A DNA stretch of 64,000 nucleotides from Streptomyces smaragdinus (GCF_009604385.1 NZ_WEGJ01000002.1:496001-560000); one strand, 5' to 3'. Counted from the stretch's first letter, positions 18,227 through 26,388 are shown. Numbers and translations are program-made. The notes: a model not told the origin generated them from the letters alone.

Positions 18227-18643
18227 TCAGCCGGCGTTGAACGCCTGGTCGACGGCCAGCGTGTCCTCGTAGAGGTGCATGCGGACGATCTCGCCGTCTT
18301 CGACCGCCAGGTGCATGGCCGACGGAGTGGTGAACTCCTTTCCGGTGGCCCTGAGGGTGTGTGTGAAGGTCCCCAGCAGCATTACGTCACCGCCGTCGAC
18401 GAGGATCCGCTCCAGTGCGACCTTGCTCTTGCCGGGTTCGAAGTGGGGCCACATCGTGGTGAAGTACGGCGCGACTTCCTCCCTGTGGGTACGGCGGCCG
18501 GTCCAGGGCAGTTCCGCGTTGCCGGGGACGTGCCAGTCGATGTCTGCCGCGAACAGTTCCTGGATGCCGTCCTGGTCCTGCCTGCCGAGGCGCTCCAGGA
18601 ACTGCTCGGCCACTGCCCGTGAGGTCTGGGTATCGGTTGTCAT
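18227..18643 (-). CDS. SnoaL-like / nuclear transport factor 2-fold protein
   Basis: 138-residue protein of the SnoaL-like NTF2 superfamily. Visible features are FAADIDWHVPGN near residue 35, FTTMWPHFEPGKSKV and the terminal strand region HLAVEDGEIVRMHLYEDTLAVDQAF. The family includes small ketosteroid-isomerase-like enzymes and ligand-binding proteins; the substrate cannot be named. The ATG at 18643 has AAGGA nine bases upstream. A GTAAC-N7-GTTAC palindrome lies 22 bases before the start, as it does before the next two genes, so this gene probably belongs to the Rrf2 regulon encoded at 19572-20003. Confidence 0.8.
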   Translation of the reverse strand: MTTDTQTSRAVAEQFLERLGRQDQDGIQELFAADIDWHVPGNAELPWTGRRTHREEVAPYFTTMWPHFEPGKSKVALERILVDGGDVMLLGTFTHTLRATGKEFTTPSAMHLAVEDGEIVRMHLYEDTLAVDQAFNAG

Positions 18644-18665
18644 CGTGCTTGTCCTTGTTTTCGAG

Positions 18666-18682
18666 GTAACTATTTTTGTTAC
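18666..18682. promoter_or_regulatory. Operator 1 (GTAAC-N7-GTTAC) for the local Rrf2 regulator
   Basis: Perfect 5-bp inverted repeat GTAAC-TATTTTT-GTTAC, 22 bases upstream of the SnoaL-like gene. The same repeat with the same 7-base spacer recurs at 19500-19516 and 20041-20057. The A/T-rich centre stands out from the high-GC surroundings. Confidence 0.7.
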
Positions 18683-18720
18683 ATTGATGGGCGCGAGTCG
18701 ATGCGGCTCGGCACCCCGGG

Positions 18721-19470
18721 CTATGCGCCGTATCCGCCGTCGATCCTCAGTACCGCGCCGGTGACGTAGGAGGCCTGTGGGCCGGCCAGGAAGACGACGC
18801 CCGCGGCGATCTCTTCCGGCCTGCCGTAGCGTCCCATTGCGGTGGTCGGAAGGAACATGGATGCGGCGGGACCGTCGGCGGGGTTGAATTCGGTGTCGAT
18901 GAACCCCGGTTGGATGACGTTGACCGTGATGCCCCGGTGCGCCAGATCGCGGGCCGCACCCCGGCTGAAGCCCTCGAGGGCCGACTTCGTGCCCGTGTAG
19001 TACGCCATCCCCTGGAAACCGGCGCGATTGGCCACACCCGAGCTGATGCTGACGATCCGTCCGCCGTCGGGCAGTAGCGGCACCGCCGCCTGGATCGCGG
19101 CCACCACGTTGCTGTAGTTGACGGCGAGCTGCCGCTCGATGGCGGCGTGGTCGACGGGCTCGCTGTCGACCGGGCCGCCGCCGACACTCGCGGCCGCGTT
19201 GTTGACCAGAATGTCCAGCCTCCCGAACCGGTCGACCACGCGCCGGATCAGGCCCGTCGCCTGCGCCGCGTCCGCCTGGTCGGCCTGGAAGGCCGCCGCA
19301 CGAACCCCTTTCGCCTCCAGGTCGGCGACCACGGCCTTGGCCTGATCCGCCGAGGACGAGTAACTGATCGCGACGTCGGCTCCTTCGTCGGCCAGCGCCA
19401 GTGCTGACGCCGCCCCGATTCCCCGCGATCCTCCGGTGACGATCGCCACCTTGTTGTCCAGCTTTCCCAT
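18721..19470 (-). CDS. SDR family NAD(P)-dependent oxidoreductase
   Basis: Classical short-chain dehydrogenase/reductase of 249 residues. It has the cofactor motif TGGSRGIG (12-19), NNAA near residue 91, a catalytic serine in SISSG, the YxxxK motif in YYTGTK and the C-terminal TGAVLRIDGGYGA typical of the fold. The substrate cannot be predicted. The ATG at 19470 has GGAG six bases upstream. It is flanked by two copies of the GTAAC-N7-GTTAC repeat, one upstream of itself. Neighbours are a SnoaL-like gene downstream and an Rrf2 regulator upstream, a layout suggesting a small electrophile or redox response locus. Confidence 0.9.
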   Translation of the reverse strand: MGKLDNKVAIVTGGSRGIGAASALALADEGADVAISYSSSADQAKAVVADLEAKGVRAAAFQADQADAAQATGLIRRVVDRFGRLDILVNNAAASVGGGPVDSEPVDHAAIERQLAVNYSNVVAAIQAAVPLLPDGGRIVSISSGVANRAGFQGMAYYTGTKSALEGFSRGAARDLAHRGITVNVIQPGFIDTEFNPADGPAASMFLPTTAMGRYGRPEEIAAGVVFLAGPQASYVTGAVLRIDGGYGA

Positions 19471-19499
19471 GGATTCTCCAATTTCCTTGAAATCTAGAT

Positions 19500-19516
19500 G
19501 TAACTATTTCTGTTAC
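19500..19516. promoter_or_regulatory. Operator 2 (GTAAC-N7-GTTAC) for the local Rrf2 regulator
   Basis: Perfect inverted repeat GTAAC-TATTTCT-GTTAC, 29 bases upstream of the SDR start. The spacer differs from operator 1 by one base. Confidence 0.7.
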
Positions 19517-19571
19517 GTCGGCGGCCGACGGATGCGCCCCACCTCGAGCGGGGGAAGTCGACGATCCGAGG

Positions 19572-20003
19572 TCAGGGGGCTTTCAGGGTGTCCCGCAGCA
19601 CGTCCTCCAGCGTGGTCTTGGCCAGCTCCCTGCGAAGGGCGGCCTCCACGTCGTCGTACACGGCGGTCATCGCCGGCCCGATGCCGTGGCCCACGACGCA
19701 CTGCGGATCCGGTGTCGAGGGATGGAGGGCGAAGAGCGGTCCCGGTTCGATCGCCTCGTAGACGTCGAGCAGGGTGATCGCCGACAGGTCCCGCGCGAGC
19801 ATCCAGCCCGCCCCCGCACCCCGCCGCGAATCGGCCAGACCGGCCTTGCGTAGCTCGGCCAGCAGACGGCGGATCACCACCGGGTTGGTGTTGACGCTCG
19901 TCGCGATCTGCTCGGAGGTGGCGACCTCGTGACCGCGACGCTGATACAGCCCGATCCACGTGAGGGCATGCGCTGCGATGGTCAGCCTGCTGTTGGCGCT
20001 CAC
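19572..20003 (-). CDS. Rrf2 family transcriptional regulator (no iron-sulfur cysteine triad)
   Basis: 143-residue winged-helix regulator of the Rrf2 family. The sequence SRLTIAAHALTWIGL at the start and TSEQIATSVNTNPVVIRRLLAELRKAGL (split here by the helix-turn-helix turn) are typical. Only one cysteine (PQCVVGHG) is present, so it does not have the three cysteines that hold a cluster in IscR or NsrR; it resembles the cluster-free YwnA/HypR-like members. The GTG at 20003 is preferred because family members begin just before SRLT. Three identical palindromes, including one 37 bases upstream of itself, mark a likely autoregulated three-gene regulon. Confidence 0.85.
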   Translation of the reverse strand: MSANSRLTIAAHALTWIGLYQRRGHEVATSEQIATSVNTNPVVIRRLLAELRKAGLADSRRGAGAGWMLARDLSAITLLDVYEAIEPGPLFALHPSTPDPQCVVGHGIGPAMTAVYDDVEAALRRELAKTTLEDVLRDTLKAP

Positions 20004-20040
20004 CTCGGACCTCGCTTCCCTCGATCGTTTCAACCTCGTC

Positions 20041-20057
20041 GTAACAATAACCGTTAC
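20041..20057. promoter_or_regulatory. Operator 3 (GTAAC-N7-GTTAC), autoregulatory site of the Rrf2 gene
   Basis: Perfect inverted repeat GTAAC-AATAACC-GTTAC, 37 bases upstream of the regulator's GTG. Confidence 0.7.
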
Positions 20058-20148
20058 AACAGCTTCCGGCAAATCCCGGCAGGCTAAACCGGCGCCGAGC
20101 CGCCTGGGCGCGCACGTGGATTCGCTTCCAGGGGATCCCCGTGAGTGT

Positions 20149-20817
20149 TCAGCGGGTGAGCAGCGCGTTCAGGGCACCGGTGAGGACGGCGGTGACGAGG
20201 AGGCCCCCGGCGAGCAAGCCCGTGCCGACGCCCATGGCTGCCAGGGGTTTGATGTCCGGTTTCATCAGTGTCCTGCCTGCGAGGTGCCGGGCGGCGATGA
20301 CGGTGGTGATGGCGCCGGCGACGAGGAGGAGCGTGGTCAGGAAGAGGAATCCCTGGAAGCCGGAGTTCGGTTCGTGGGTGGAGTTCTCGTGCCGGCCGTG
20401 GAAGGTGACGTCGACGATGAGGTTGTCCCAGTAGGTGGCGGTGAGGGTGTCGCCGGGCTGGGCGGTGTCGTAGACCGGATGGCTGTCCCCCGAGTCCATC
20501 TGCACCCACTGCGACGGCCCGCCGTCGCGGGAGATGAGCAAGAGGTAGGGGCGGTTCTTGCCCTTCTCCCGGCGTTCCTTGGCGGTGAGGGTGACCGGCG
20601 TCTGTGACCGGCAGCCGGGTGCGGGCTGGGCGGTGGGACACCGGGGCGCCGAATCGTACGCCTGCTGTTTGTCCAGCTTGCCGGGCAACAGGAGGACGGC
20701 GAGCGCGAGGCCGGCGAGCAGGAATACGCCGGCGATCGTGATCGACAGTGCGGGTCTGGGTCTGTGCTCGGCGGCCAACGTGATCCCCTCCTGGTGCCCG
20801 TCGCGTCGGGCGAACAT
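20149..20817 (-). CDS. Membrane protein with three transmembrane segments, function unknown
   Basis: 222-residue protein with one hydrophobic segment near residues 24-46 (ITIAGVFLLAGLALAVLLL). An extracytoplasmic region follows with two cysteines (RCPTAQPAPGC), then two C-terminal hydrophobic segments (LFLTTLLLVAGAITTVIAA and MGVGTGLLAGGLLVTAVL). The middle portion (ISRDGGPSQWVQMDSGD, PGDTLTATYWDNLIVDV) resembles the extracellular part of small DUF3592-like proteins, but the match is weak. The ATG at 20817 is preferred over a TTG at 20847. No operon partner is evident. Confidence 0.7.
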   Translation of the reverse strand: MFARRDGHQEGITLAAEHRPRPALSITIAGVFLLAGLALAVLLLPGKLDKQQAYDSAPRCPTAQPAPGCRSQTPVTLTAKERREKGKNRPYLLLISRDGGPSQWVQMDSGDSHPVYDTAQPGDTLTATYWDNLIVDVTFHGRHENSTHEPNSGFQGFLFLTTLLLVAGAITTVIAARHLAGRTLMKPDIKPLAAMGVGTGLLAGGLLVTAVLTGALNALLTR

Positions 20818-20959
20818 GATCTTCACACTGCGACTGGGGGACGTCAACGATTCCCGGTCTGTCCCCGCCAGGGGCTGCGGTATCAGTGGTCCGTCGAACC
20901 CGGCAGCAGGCCTGTCGGCGGGGACGGCGTTCGGGAAGGGCCTGGAACGTGCGGGGTGC

Positions 20960-21736
20960 TCAGGGTGTCGGGATGCCGCCGGGGCGGGCCGGCCGGCCGA
21001 ACCTGACGGGGACGCCGGGGGAGTACAGGACGCTCACCGGCTCGCCCTGCGGTGCGGGGAGGCCGGCGGCGGTGATCAGGCTCTCGTCGCACTCGACGAG
21101 TTCGGCGCGGTGCAGGGGCCAGCGGGGGTGGGTGTTCGGGAGGTACAGCTGCCGGTCGAAGAACGCGCTGTGCAGTCCCCAGCGTGCGGTGAGGAAGTGC
21201 TCGAGGCCGGTGGGGTCCGGGATGGTCTCCCCGACCCGGACGGTGATCCGGCTGTGTGCCCCGGACGGCCCGGGCCAGCGGCGGCGGCTGGTGTAGCTGA
21301 TCGTGTCGCTGTCGCGGGTGATGGTCATACGGGACCACTGGTACGGCAGCCGGAACACGGTCCGTCCGACAGCGGCGGGGATGAGGCGGGAGGCGTCCAG
21401 GGAGCGGAAGACCACGCCGCGCCGTCCGTGCCCGTCGACGGAGTAGAGGCGGACGTTCGTCTCGGGGAAGGTGCCGAGGTAGGGGATGCCGGGGAGGCGG
21501 AGCCAGCCCACGCGGTGCATGCGGAAGGCGACGAGCCCGACGTAGGTCACCCCGTCGAGGGTGTCGGGCACGGTGCCGGCCGGCAGCAGCGGCGCCACGT
21601 CGGCCGGGTCGGCGGCCCAGTGGAGGAACGCCAGGTCCAGCCACGACTGCGTGAGCAGCGGGCTCTCCGTGGAGCCGGGTGGGTCGGCGGATATCGGATC
21701 CGGCGCGACCGGGGTGAACGTCACGGCGTCCAGCAT
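20960..21736 (-). CDS. DUF2071 (YqjF-like) family protein
   Basis: 258-residue protein of the DUF2071/YqjF family of unknown function. Visible family features are SWLDLAFLHWAADPADVAPLLPAG near residues 31-54 (in pieces), YVGLVAFRM, ETNVRLYSVDGHGRRGVVFRSLDA and FLTARWGLHS. Such proteins often sit near stress or multidrug regulators. The ATG at 21736 follows a leader carrying a CGGACC-ACC-GGTCCG palindrome. The next gene upstream on the same strand is a DHA2 exporter, 149 bases away. Confidence 0.85.
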   Translation of the reverse strand: MLDAVTFTPVAPDPISADPPGSTESPLLTQSWLDLAFLHWAADPADVAPLLPAGTVPDTLDGVTYVGLVAFRMHRVGWLRLPGIPYLGTFPETNVRLYSVDGHGRRGVVFRSLDASRLIPAAVGRTVFRLPYQWSRMTITRDSDTISYTSRRRWPGPSGAHSRITVRVGETIPDPTGLEHFLTARWGLHSAFFDRQLYLPNTHPRWPLHRAELVECDESLITAAGLPAPQGEPVSVLYSPGVPVRFGRPARPGGIPTP

Positions 21737-21795
21737 TTCTGGGCGTCGGCTCGCATCTGTCCCTCTTGATCGTCCGGATCGGCGACCCGTGTAAC

Positions 21796-21810
21796 CGGAC
21801 CACCGGTCCG
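21796..21810. promoter_or_regulatory. Palindromic operator candidate CGGACC-ACC-GGTCCG
   Basis: Perfect 6-bp arms with a 3-base centre, about 60 bases upstream of the DUF2071 start. The form is typical of TetR-type operators, but no TetR gene is adjacent, so the regulator is unknown. Confidence 0.4.
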
Positions 21811-21884
21811 ATAGTACCGCTCTCCCCGACCCTGGAGCGGACCGTGGCCGGTTCTGTGCGGCGTTACCGTAACCGGGTCGGTGA

Positions 21885-23351
21885 TCAGGCGGGTACGGGC
21901 TTGTGGTCCCTCTTCGCGGGCCGGTGTTCGGGTCGTGGGGCGTTCATCAGTACGGCGACGATCAGCGCGCCGGTCAGCAGGATCCCCGCAGCCCAGGTGC
22001 CGGCCGTCACGAAGCCCTCCAGCATTGCCGCCCTCGCGACCGCCGGACTCCTCCCGTGGTCGGCCATGTAGTCCGCGGTCGCGCCGGTGGCGATCGTGTT
22101 GAGCAGCACGGTTCCGATCGAACTGCTGATCTGCTGAGCGGTGTTGACGCTGGCCGCGGCGACCCCTGCGTCCTGCGGGTCGACGCCGTGGGTGGCGTAG
22201 TTGAAGGCCACCGGCATGATCATGCCCGCGCCGAAGCCGAGCAGGAGCCCCGAGAGCAGAACGCCCTCCGCGTAGGGGGTACTGGTTTCCATGGTGCGCA
22301 GCCACAGCATCCCCGAGGCGACGAGAGCCAGACCCGGCACGATCAGCACGCGCGGCGCGACCCTGGGCAGCAGCCGGGTGGTGAGCCCGCCGGCCGACAG
22401 CAGGACCGCCACGGTCATCGGGAGGAAGGCCACACCGGTCCGGATCGGCGAGTATCCCTTCACCACCTGGAGGTAGTAGGTCATGAAGAGGAACGCCCCG
22501 AACATGCCCACCATGGCCAGCCCCACGCTCAGATACGCGCCCCCGCGAGCCCGGTCGGCGACCAGCCGCGGCGGCAGCATGGGCTGCGGAACCCGGCGCT
22601 CCACCACCGCGAACGCGGCGAGGAGCACCACCCCAGCCGCCAGCGGACCGAGCACGCCCGCCGAGGCCCAGCCGTCGGACTCCGCCCGGCTGGTCCCGTA
22701 CACGAGCGCGACCAGTCCGCCGGTCACCAGCAGCACGCCGGGCGTGTCCAACCGCGCCCTGCCCCCGGTGCGCGACTCGCCGAGCAGCGCGGACCCGCCG
22801 GCCGCCGCGACCAGCGCGATCGGGACGCTGACGTACAGGCACCAGCGCCAGTCGAGGTAGTCGGTCAGCGCCCCGCCGGCCAGCAGCCCGATCGCCCCGC
22901 CCACGGCGGTGACCGCGCCCCAGACCCCGAACGCCCTGGCGCGCTCGTCGGGCCGGGTGAAGGTCACGGTCAGCAGCGACAGCGCGGACGGCCCGAGCAG
23001 CGCGGCGAACCCGCCCTGCAGCACACGGGCGCACAGCAGCAGCCCGAACGTGTCCGCCGCGCCGCCGAGCGCCGAGGCGGCGGCGAAGCCCAGCAGCCCG
23101 ATCAGGAACGTCCGCCTGCGCCCGGTGTAGTCGGCGATCCGTCCGCCGAGCAGCAGCAGACTGCCGAACGCCAGCGTGTACGCGGTGATGATCCACTGCC
23201 GGTCACCGTCGGAGATCCCCAGATCCCGCTGGAGCGACGGCAGCGCGATGTTCACGACCGTCCCGTCCAGCACGATCATCAGCTGGGCCAGCGCGATGAA
23301 GAACAGCGCGGCCCAGCGCCGCCGACCGGCCTGCGCCTTCGTGGGTGACAT
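21885..23351 (-). CDS. MFS transporter, DHA2 (EmrB/QacA-like) drug:proton antiporter
   Basis: 488-residue membrane transporter, the usual length for 14-helix DHA2 exporters. It has the early LMIVLDGTVVNIALPSL motif, WIITAYTLAFGSLLLLGGRIADYTGRR (given in part; this is MFS motif A) and the GVWGAVTAVGGAIGLLAGGALTDYLDWRWCLYV segment typical of motif C. It likely exports hydrophobic or cationic toxins or antibiotics. The ATG at 23351 is chosen because AAGGA lies eight bases upstream; an in-frame upstream start would add an unlikely Arg-rich tail. It is divergent from the ECF41 sigma gene. Confidence 0.93.
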   Translation of the reverse strand: MSPTKAQAGRRRWAALFFIALAQLMIVLDGTVVNIALPSLQRDLGISDGDRQWIITAYTLAFGSLLLLGGRIADYTGRRRTFLIGLLGFAAASALGGAADTFGLLLCARVLQGGFAALLGPSALSLLTVTFTRPDERARAFGVWGAVTAVGGAIGLLAGGALTDYLDWRWCLYVSVPIALVAAAGGSALLGESRTGGRARLDTPGVLLVTGGLVALVYGTSRAESDGWASAGVLGPLAAGVVLLAAFAVVERRVPQPMLPPRLVADRARGGAYLSVGLAMVGMFGAFLFMTYYLQVVKGYSPIRTGVAFLPMTVAVLLSAGGLTTRLLPRVAPRVLIVPGLALVASGMLWLRTMETSTPYAEGVLLSGLLLGFGAGMIMPVAFNYATHGVDPQDAGVAAASVNTAQQISSSIGTVLLNTIATGATADYMADHGRSPAVARAAMLEGFVTAGTWAAGILLTGALIVAVLMNAPRPEHRPAKRDHKPVPA

Positions 23352-23555
23352 GGGTTGGTCCTTACTCGTGGTGCCGCCTCCCGCGCGAACCGCTCGCGCC
23401 GCACAGGCTCTGACGATCACCAGACGCCGACGCCCCCGGCCCCGTAACAGCGCGCGTGGTGTGACGTGACTCACCACGGGCGGGCGTTACGCGGCGGCGG
23501 GCGGCAACGTCCAGTGGGCGTGCGGAAGACAAGGTCGGACAGGCGGGAGCCGGGG

Positions 23556-24449
23556 ATGAGCGGGCACGGGACGGATCCGGCGACCGAAGTGTTCGTGGCC
23601 CATCGCAATCTGCTGTTCACCGTCGCGTACGAGATGCTCGGTTCGGCCGCCGACGCGGAGGACGTGCTCCAGGAGACCTGGCTGCGCTGGGCGGGCGTCG
23701 AGCTGTCCGTGGTCCGGGACCGGCGCTCGTATCTGGTACGGATCGTCACCCGCCAGGCACTGGACCGGCTGCGCGTGCTGGGCCGGCGCAGGGAGTCCTA
23801 CGTCGGACCGTGGCTGCCCGAGCCGCTGCTGACCACGCCCGATGTGGCGCAGGACGTGGAACTGGCGGACAGCGTGTCGATGGCGATGCTGCTGGTACTG
23901 GAAACGCTCGCCCCCGTCGAACGCGCGGTGTTCGTACTGCGTGAAGTGTTCGCCCTGGAGTACGCCGAAATCGCCGCGGCCGTCGGCAAGACACCCTCGG
24001 CGGTACGCCAGACCGCCTACCGGGCCCGCGCACACGTCGCCGCCCGCCGCCCGCGCGGCGTCGTCTCCCCGGCCCAGACCCGCGCCGCGCTCGAGGCGTT
24101 CAAGCAGGCGGTCGAGACCGGCGACCTCCAGCGCCTGCTCGACGTCCTGGCGCCGGACGTGGTCGCCCTCAGCGACGGCGGCGGCATCAGGCACGCGCTG
24201 CTGCGGCCCGTCGTGGGGGCCGACAGCGTGGCTCGCCTGCTGGCCACGGGCTGGTGGAAGCGCGACGCCGCCCGGACGGCCGAGATCGTGCAGATCAACG
24301 GCGGGCCGGGGATGCTGGTGCGGGCCGGGGGCCGGATCGACGGCGTGCTGGCGGTCCGGGTCGAGGACGGGTACATCACGGGCGCCTACCACGTCCGCAA
24401 CCCGCAGAAGCTGTCGTACGTGTCCCGGGAGACGACGGTCAGCCGCTGA
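23556..24449 (+). CDS. ECF41-type RNA polymerase sigma factor with C-terminal SnoaL-like domain
   Basis: 297-residue extracytoplasmic-function sigma factor of the ECF41 (SigJ-like) group. Region 2 lies at about 10-75, region 4 at about 110-160 and a SnoaL-like extension at about 175-297. All three group-specific motifs are visible: WLPEP (86-90) in the linker, DGGG (207-210) and NPQKL (282-286). In this group the C-terminal domain itself modulates activity instead of a separate anti-sigma factor. The ATG at 23556 is preferred over an upstream in-frame ATG that would add an Arg-rich tail. A typical ECF41 partner (carboxymuconolactone decarboxylase, oxidoreductase or epimerase) is not adjacent. 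A cupin follows. Confidence 0.92.
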   Translation: MSGHGTDPATEVFVAHRNLLFTVAYEMLGSAADAEDVLQETWLRWAGVELSVVRDRRSYLVRIVTRQALDRLRVLGRRRESYVGPWLPEPLLTTPDVAQDVELADSVSMAMLLVLETLAPVERAVFVLREVFALEYAEIAAAVGKTPSAVRQTAYRARAHVAARRPRGVVSPAQTRAALEAFKQAVETGDLQRLLDVLAPDVVALSDGGGIRHALLRPVVGADSVARLLATGWWKRDAARTAEIVQINGGPGMLVRAGGRIDGVLAVRVEDGYITGAYHVRNPQKLSYVSRETTVSR

Positions 24450-24566
24450 AACCAACGCCGGCCCCGGAGCCCGCACTCGCGGACGCCACGGTGCATGGCA
24501 GGAAAGTACCGCGGAACGTCAATCGAGACACTGGGCGGTGTGTCGGCGCTCGATGACGCTTGCCCC

Positions 24567-24935
24567 ATGACAACAGAGACACCACGAGCGGCAGACACGA
24601 CAGCGCGCACGGGCGAGCACCCGCCCGACTACGTATGGTCCGCCGTACACGACGCGCCCACACACGAACTGTTCCCCGGTATTCGGCTGCGGCCGCTGTG
24701 GAGCGGTGAGAGCGGCGCGAAGGCCCAGGTGCTGGAGATGGATCCGCACACCTGCTGGGACGGCATCGACGTCCACGAACCGGGGCCGGAAGAGGTCTTC
24801 GTGGTCTCCGGAGTCTTCAACGACGGCGAGCGGGACTATCCCGCGGGCTCGTTCATCCACGCCCCCGCCGGCTCGTCACACATCCCGCAGACGACGACGG
24901 GCTGCACACTCTTCGTCTTCTACCCCGACAGTTAA
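24567..24935 (+). CDS. Cupin domain protein (ChrR-like cupin)
   Basis: 122-residue single cupin. Motif 1 is around MDPHTCWDGIDVHEPGPEE and motif 2 around DYPAGSFIHAPAGSSHIPQT, with possible metal ligands among His/Glu of these motifs. The fold resembles the C-terminal cupin of ChrR-type anti-sigma factors, but the zinc-binding N-terminal anti-sigma domain is absent. It could be an enzyme or a sensor. It lies 117 bases after the ECF41 gene on the same strand, so a regulatory link is possible but not shown. An ATG at 24567 is preferred to one at 24495. Confidence 0.75.
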   Translation: MTTETPRAADTTARTGEHPPDYVWSAVHDAPTHELFPGIRLRPLWSGESGAKAQVLEMDPHTCWDGIDVHEPGPEEVFVVSGVFNDGERDYPAGSFIHAPAGSSHIPQTTTGCTLFVFYPDS

Positions 24936-24948
24936 AGAGTGTTGCGAA

Positions 24949-24991
24949 CGTGCTGGCTCACAGCGTCCCGTCGATGGCTGTGACCAGCACG
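24949..24991. terminator. Long hairpin between convergent genes
   Basis: Two arms of 16 and 15 bases (CGTGCTGGCTCACAGC and GCTGTGACCAGCACG) pair with a single bulge around a 12-base loop. It lies between the 3' ends of the cupin gene (+) and the oxidoreductase gene (-), so it probably terminates both. Confidence 0.6.
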
Positions 24992-25018
24992 ATTGCTTCG
25001 ACGGCGGCAGGCGGACGG

Positions 25019-25904
25019 TCAGTGCACCAGCAGGTCGATCACGCCCGTCAGATCCTCCTCACCGCTGCCTTCGGCCAGGCGGCGGCGCATCAACTCGAAG
25101 TAGGGGCTGAGCAGCTCCGGGCTGACACCCTGCTGCTCGGCGGTACTCAAGAAGGTCGGCGTGCCGGCCACCTGCATGGCGAGGCTGGAGACGACGCCCT
25201 TGGTGTAGTCGCCGCTGCGCAGCTGGTCGGCGGTCCGGTGAACTGCCGGGGCCATCGCGACGAGCCAGTCGGCAAGCAGCGGGGCGAGCGCCGCAGGGTT
25301 GATGTCCTCCTTGCGGATCAGGGCAAAGGCATGCGCGGCCCCGGCGAACATCCCGTACATGGCGCTGAGCAGAGCCACGTCGTGCAGGGCCGCGAAGCCC
25401 GCGTCCTCGCCGACGTAGGTGGTGCCGGCCGGAACCTTCAGGGTCTCCTGGTGCCGCTCGAACAGCTCCCGCGAGCCGCTGTAGAAGACGTAGCCGCCGC
25501 CTTCCGGGACGCCGATCATCGGAGGCACGGCCATGATCCCGCCGTCCAGGTAGTGGGCCCCACGCTCGCGGGCCCACTCGGCGCGGGCGCGGGCCCGGGC
25601 GGGCGTGCTGGTGGTCAGGTTGACCAGGTCCTTGCCGGCCAGGTCGGCGTCGGCCAGCACCTCGCCGACCGATGTGTCGTCCAACAGGCAGACGACGATC
25701 AGGGTGTTTGTTGGCTGCGACCGCGTCGGCGGCGGTGTCCGCGACCCGTGCACCCTTGGCGGCGAGTGCCGCGGCACGGGCGGGGGTGCGGTTCCAGGCG
25801 GTGAGCGGGTGGCCGGCGGCGAGCCAGGTGCGAGCCAGTGCGGTGCCCATCGCGCCGAGGCCGAGCACCGTGACGGGAGATTTTCCAACAGGGTTATGTG
25901 TCAT
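25019..25904 (-). pseudogene. NAD(P)-dependent oxidoreductase (imine-reductase / hydroxyisobutyrate-dehydrogenase-like), frameshifted
   Basis: The N-terminal part, from ATG 25904, reads VTVLGLGAMGTALARTWLAAGHPLTAWNRT (cited in part), the Rossmann motif of the 6-phosphogluconate-dehydrogenase-like family. After AADAVAAN the frame is lost at a TTT run at 25707-25709. The correct continuation, TLIVVCLLDDTSVGEVL, is in another frame and runs to the stop at 25019. Removing one base there restores a normal protein of about 294 residues with an imine-reductase-like C-terminal half. This is either a real disruption or a sequencing error in a short homopolymer. The gene is divergent from an HxlR regulator, as is common for such reductases. 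Confidence 0.8.
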
Positions 25905-26000
25905 GCCGATTAGGCTGGTCGCAGGGCCTGAGGGGATCAAGTACGCACTTCTGAGTGGGTGGTTACCCAGGGGTGAGCGAGCACGTCAGAAGGGTGGCGC

Positions 26001-26375
26001 ATGACGACGCTGAACCGGCCGGGCGCACCGGACGGACACGTCTGCGGGATCGACACCGCGATGGAAGTGATCGGCGGCAAGTGGAAAGTGCTGATCCTCT
26101 GGGCGCTCCACGAGCATCCGCACCGTCGCTTCGGCGAGCTGCGCCGACTGCTCCCGGGGATCACCGAGAAGGTGCTGGCCTCTCACCTGCGTGAGCTGGA
26201 AGCGGACGGTGTCGTGCACCGTGTCTCCTACGACGAGGTGCCGCCTCGCGTCGAATACTCGCTGACCGAGGACGGCAAGCGCCTCAACGACGCACTCCAG
26301 CCGCTGGCAGCCTGGGGTCGGGCGCGGCCGGCCACTCGGGGGCCGCAGGAGAAGGCGGGCCAGGTTCTGTTGTGA
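26001..26375 (+). CDS. HxlR family transcriptional regulator
   Basis: 124-residue winged-helix regulator of the HxlR/YodB type. It shows GIDTAMEVIGGKWKVLILWAL, RRFGELRRLLPGITEKVLASHLRELE (in part) and PPRVEYSLTEDGK, all family hallmarks. A single cysteine (Cys15 in HVCGID) stands where redox-sensing members have their reactive thiol, so electrophile or oxidant sensing is plausible. It is divergent from the frameshifted oxidoreductase across a 96-base gap holding short inverted repeats (CACTTCTGAGTG and GGGTGGTTACCC). Confidence 0.92.
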   Translation: MTTLNRPGAPDGHVCGIDTAMEVIGGKWKVLILWALHEHPHRRFGELRRLLPGITEKVLASHLRELEADGVVHRVSYDEVPPRVEYSLTEDGKRLNDALQPLAAWGRARPATRGPQEKAGQVLL

Positions 26376-26388
26376 ACGTGCTTCCCGC

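Noticed and set aside
23458..23475. Apparent palindrome GGTGTGACGTGACTCACC between the exporter and the ECF41 gene
   Set aside because: Only the outer four bases and scattered inner positions pair; not better than chance in this base composition.
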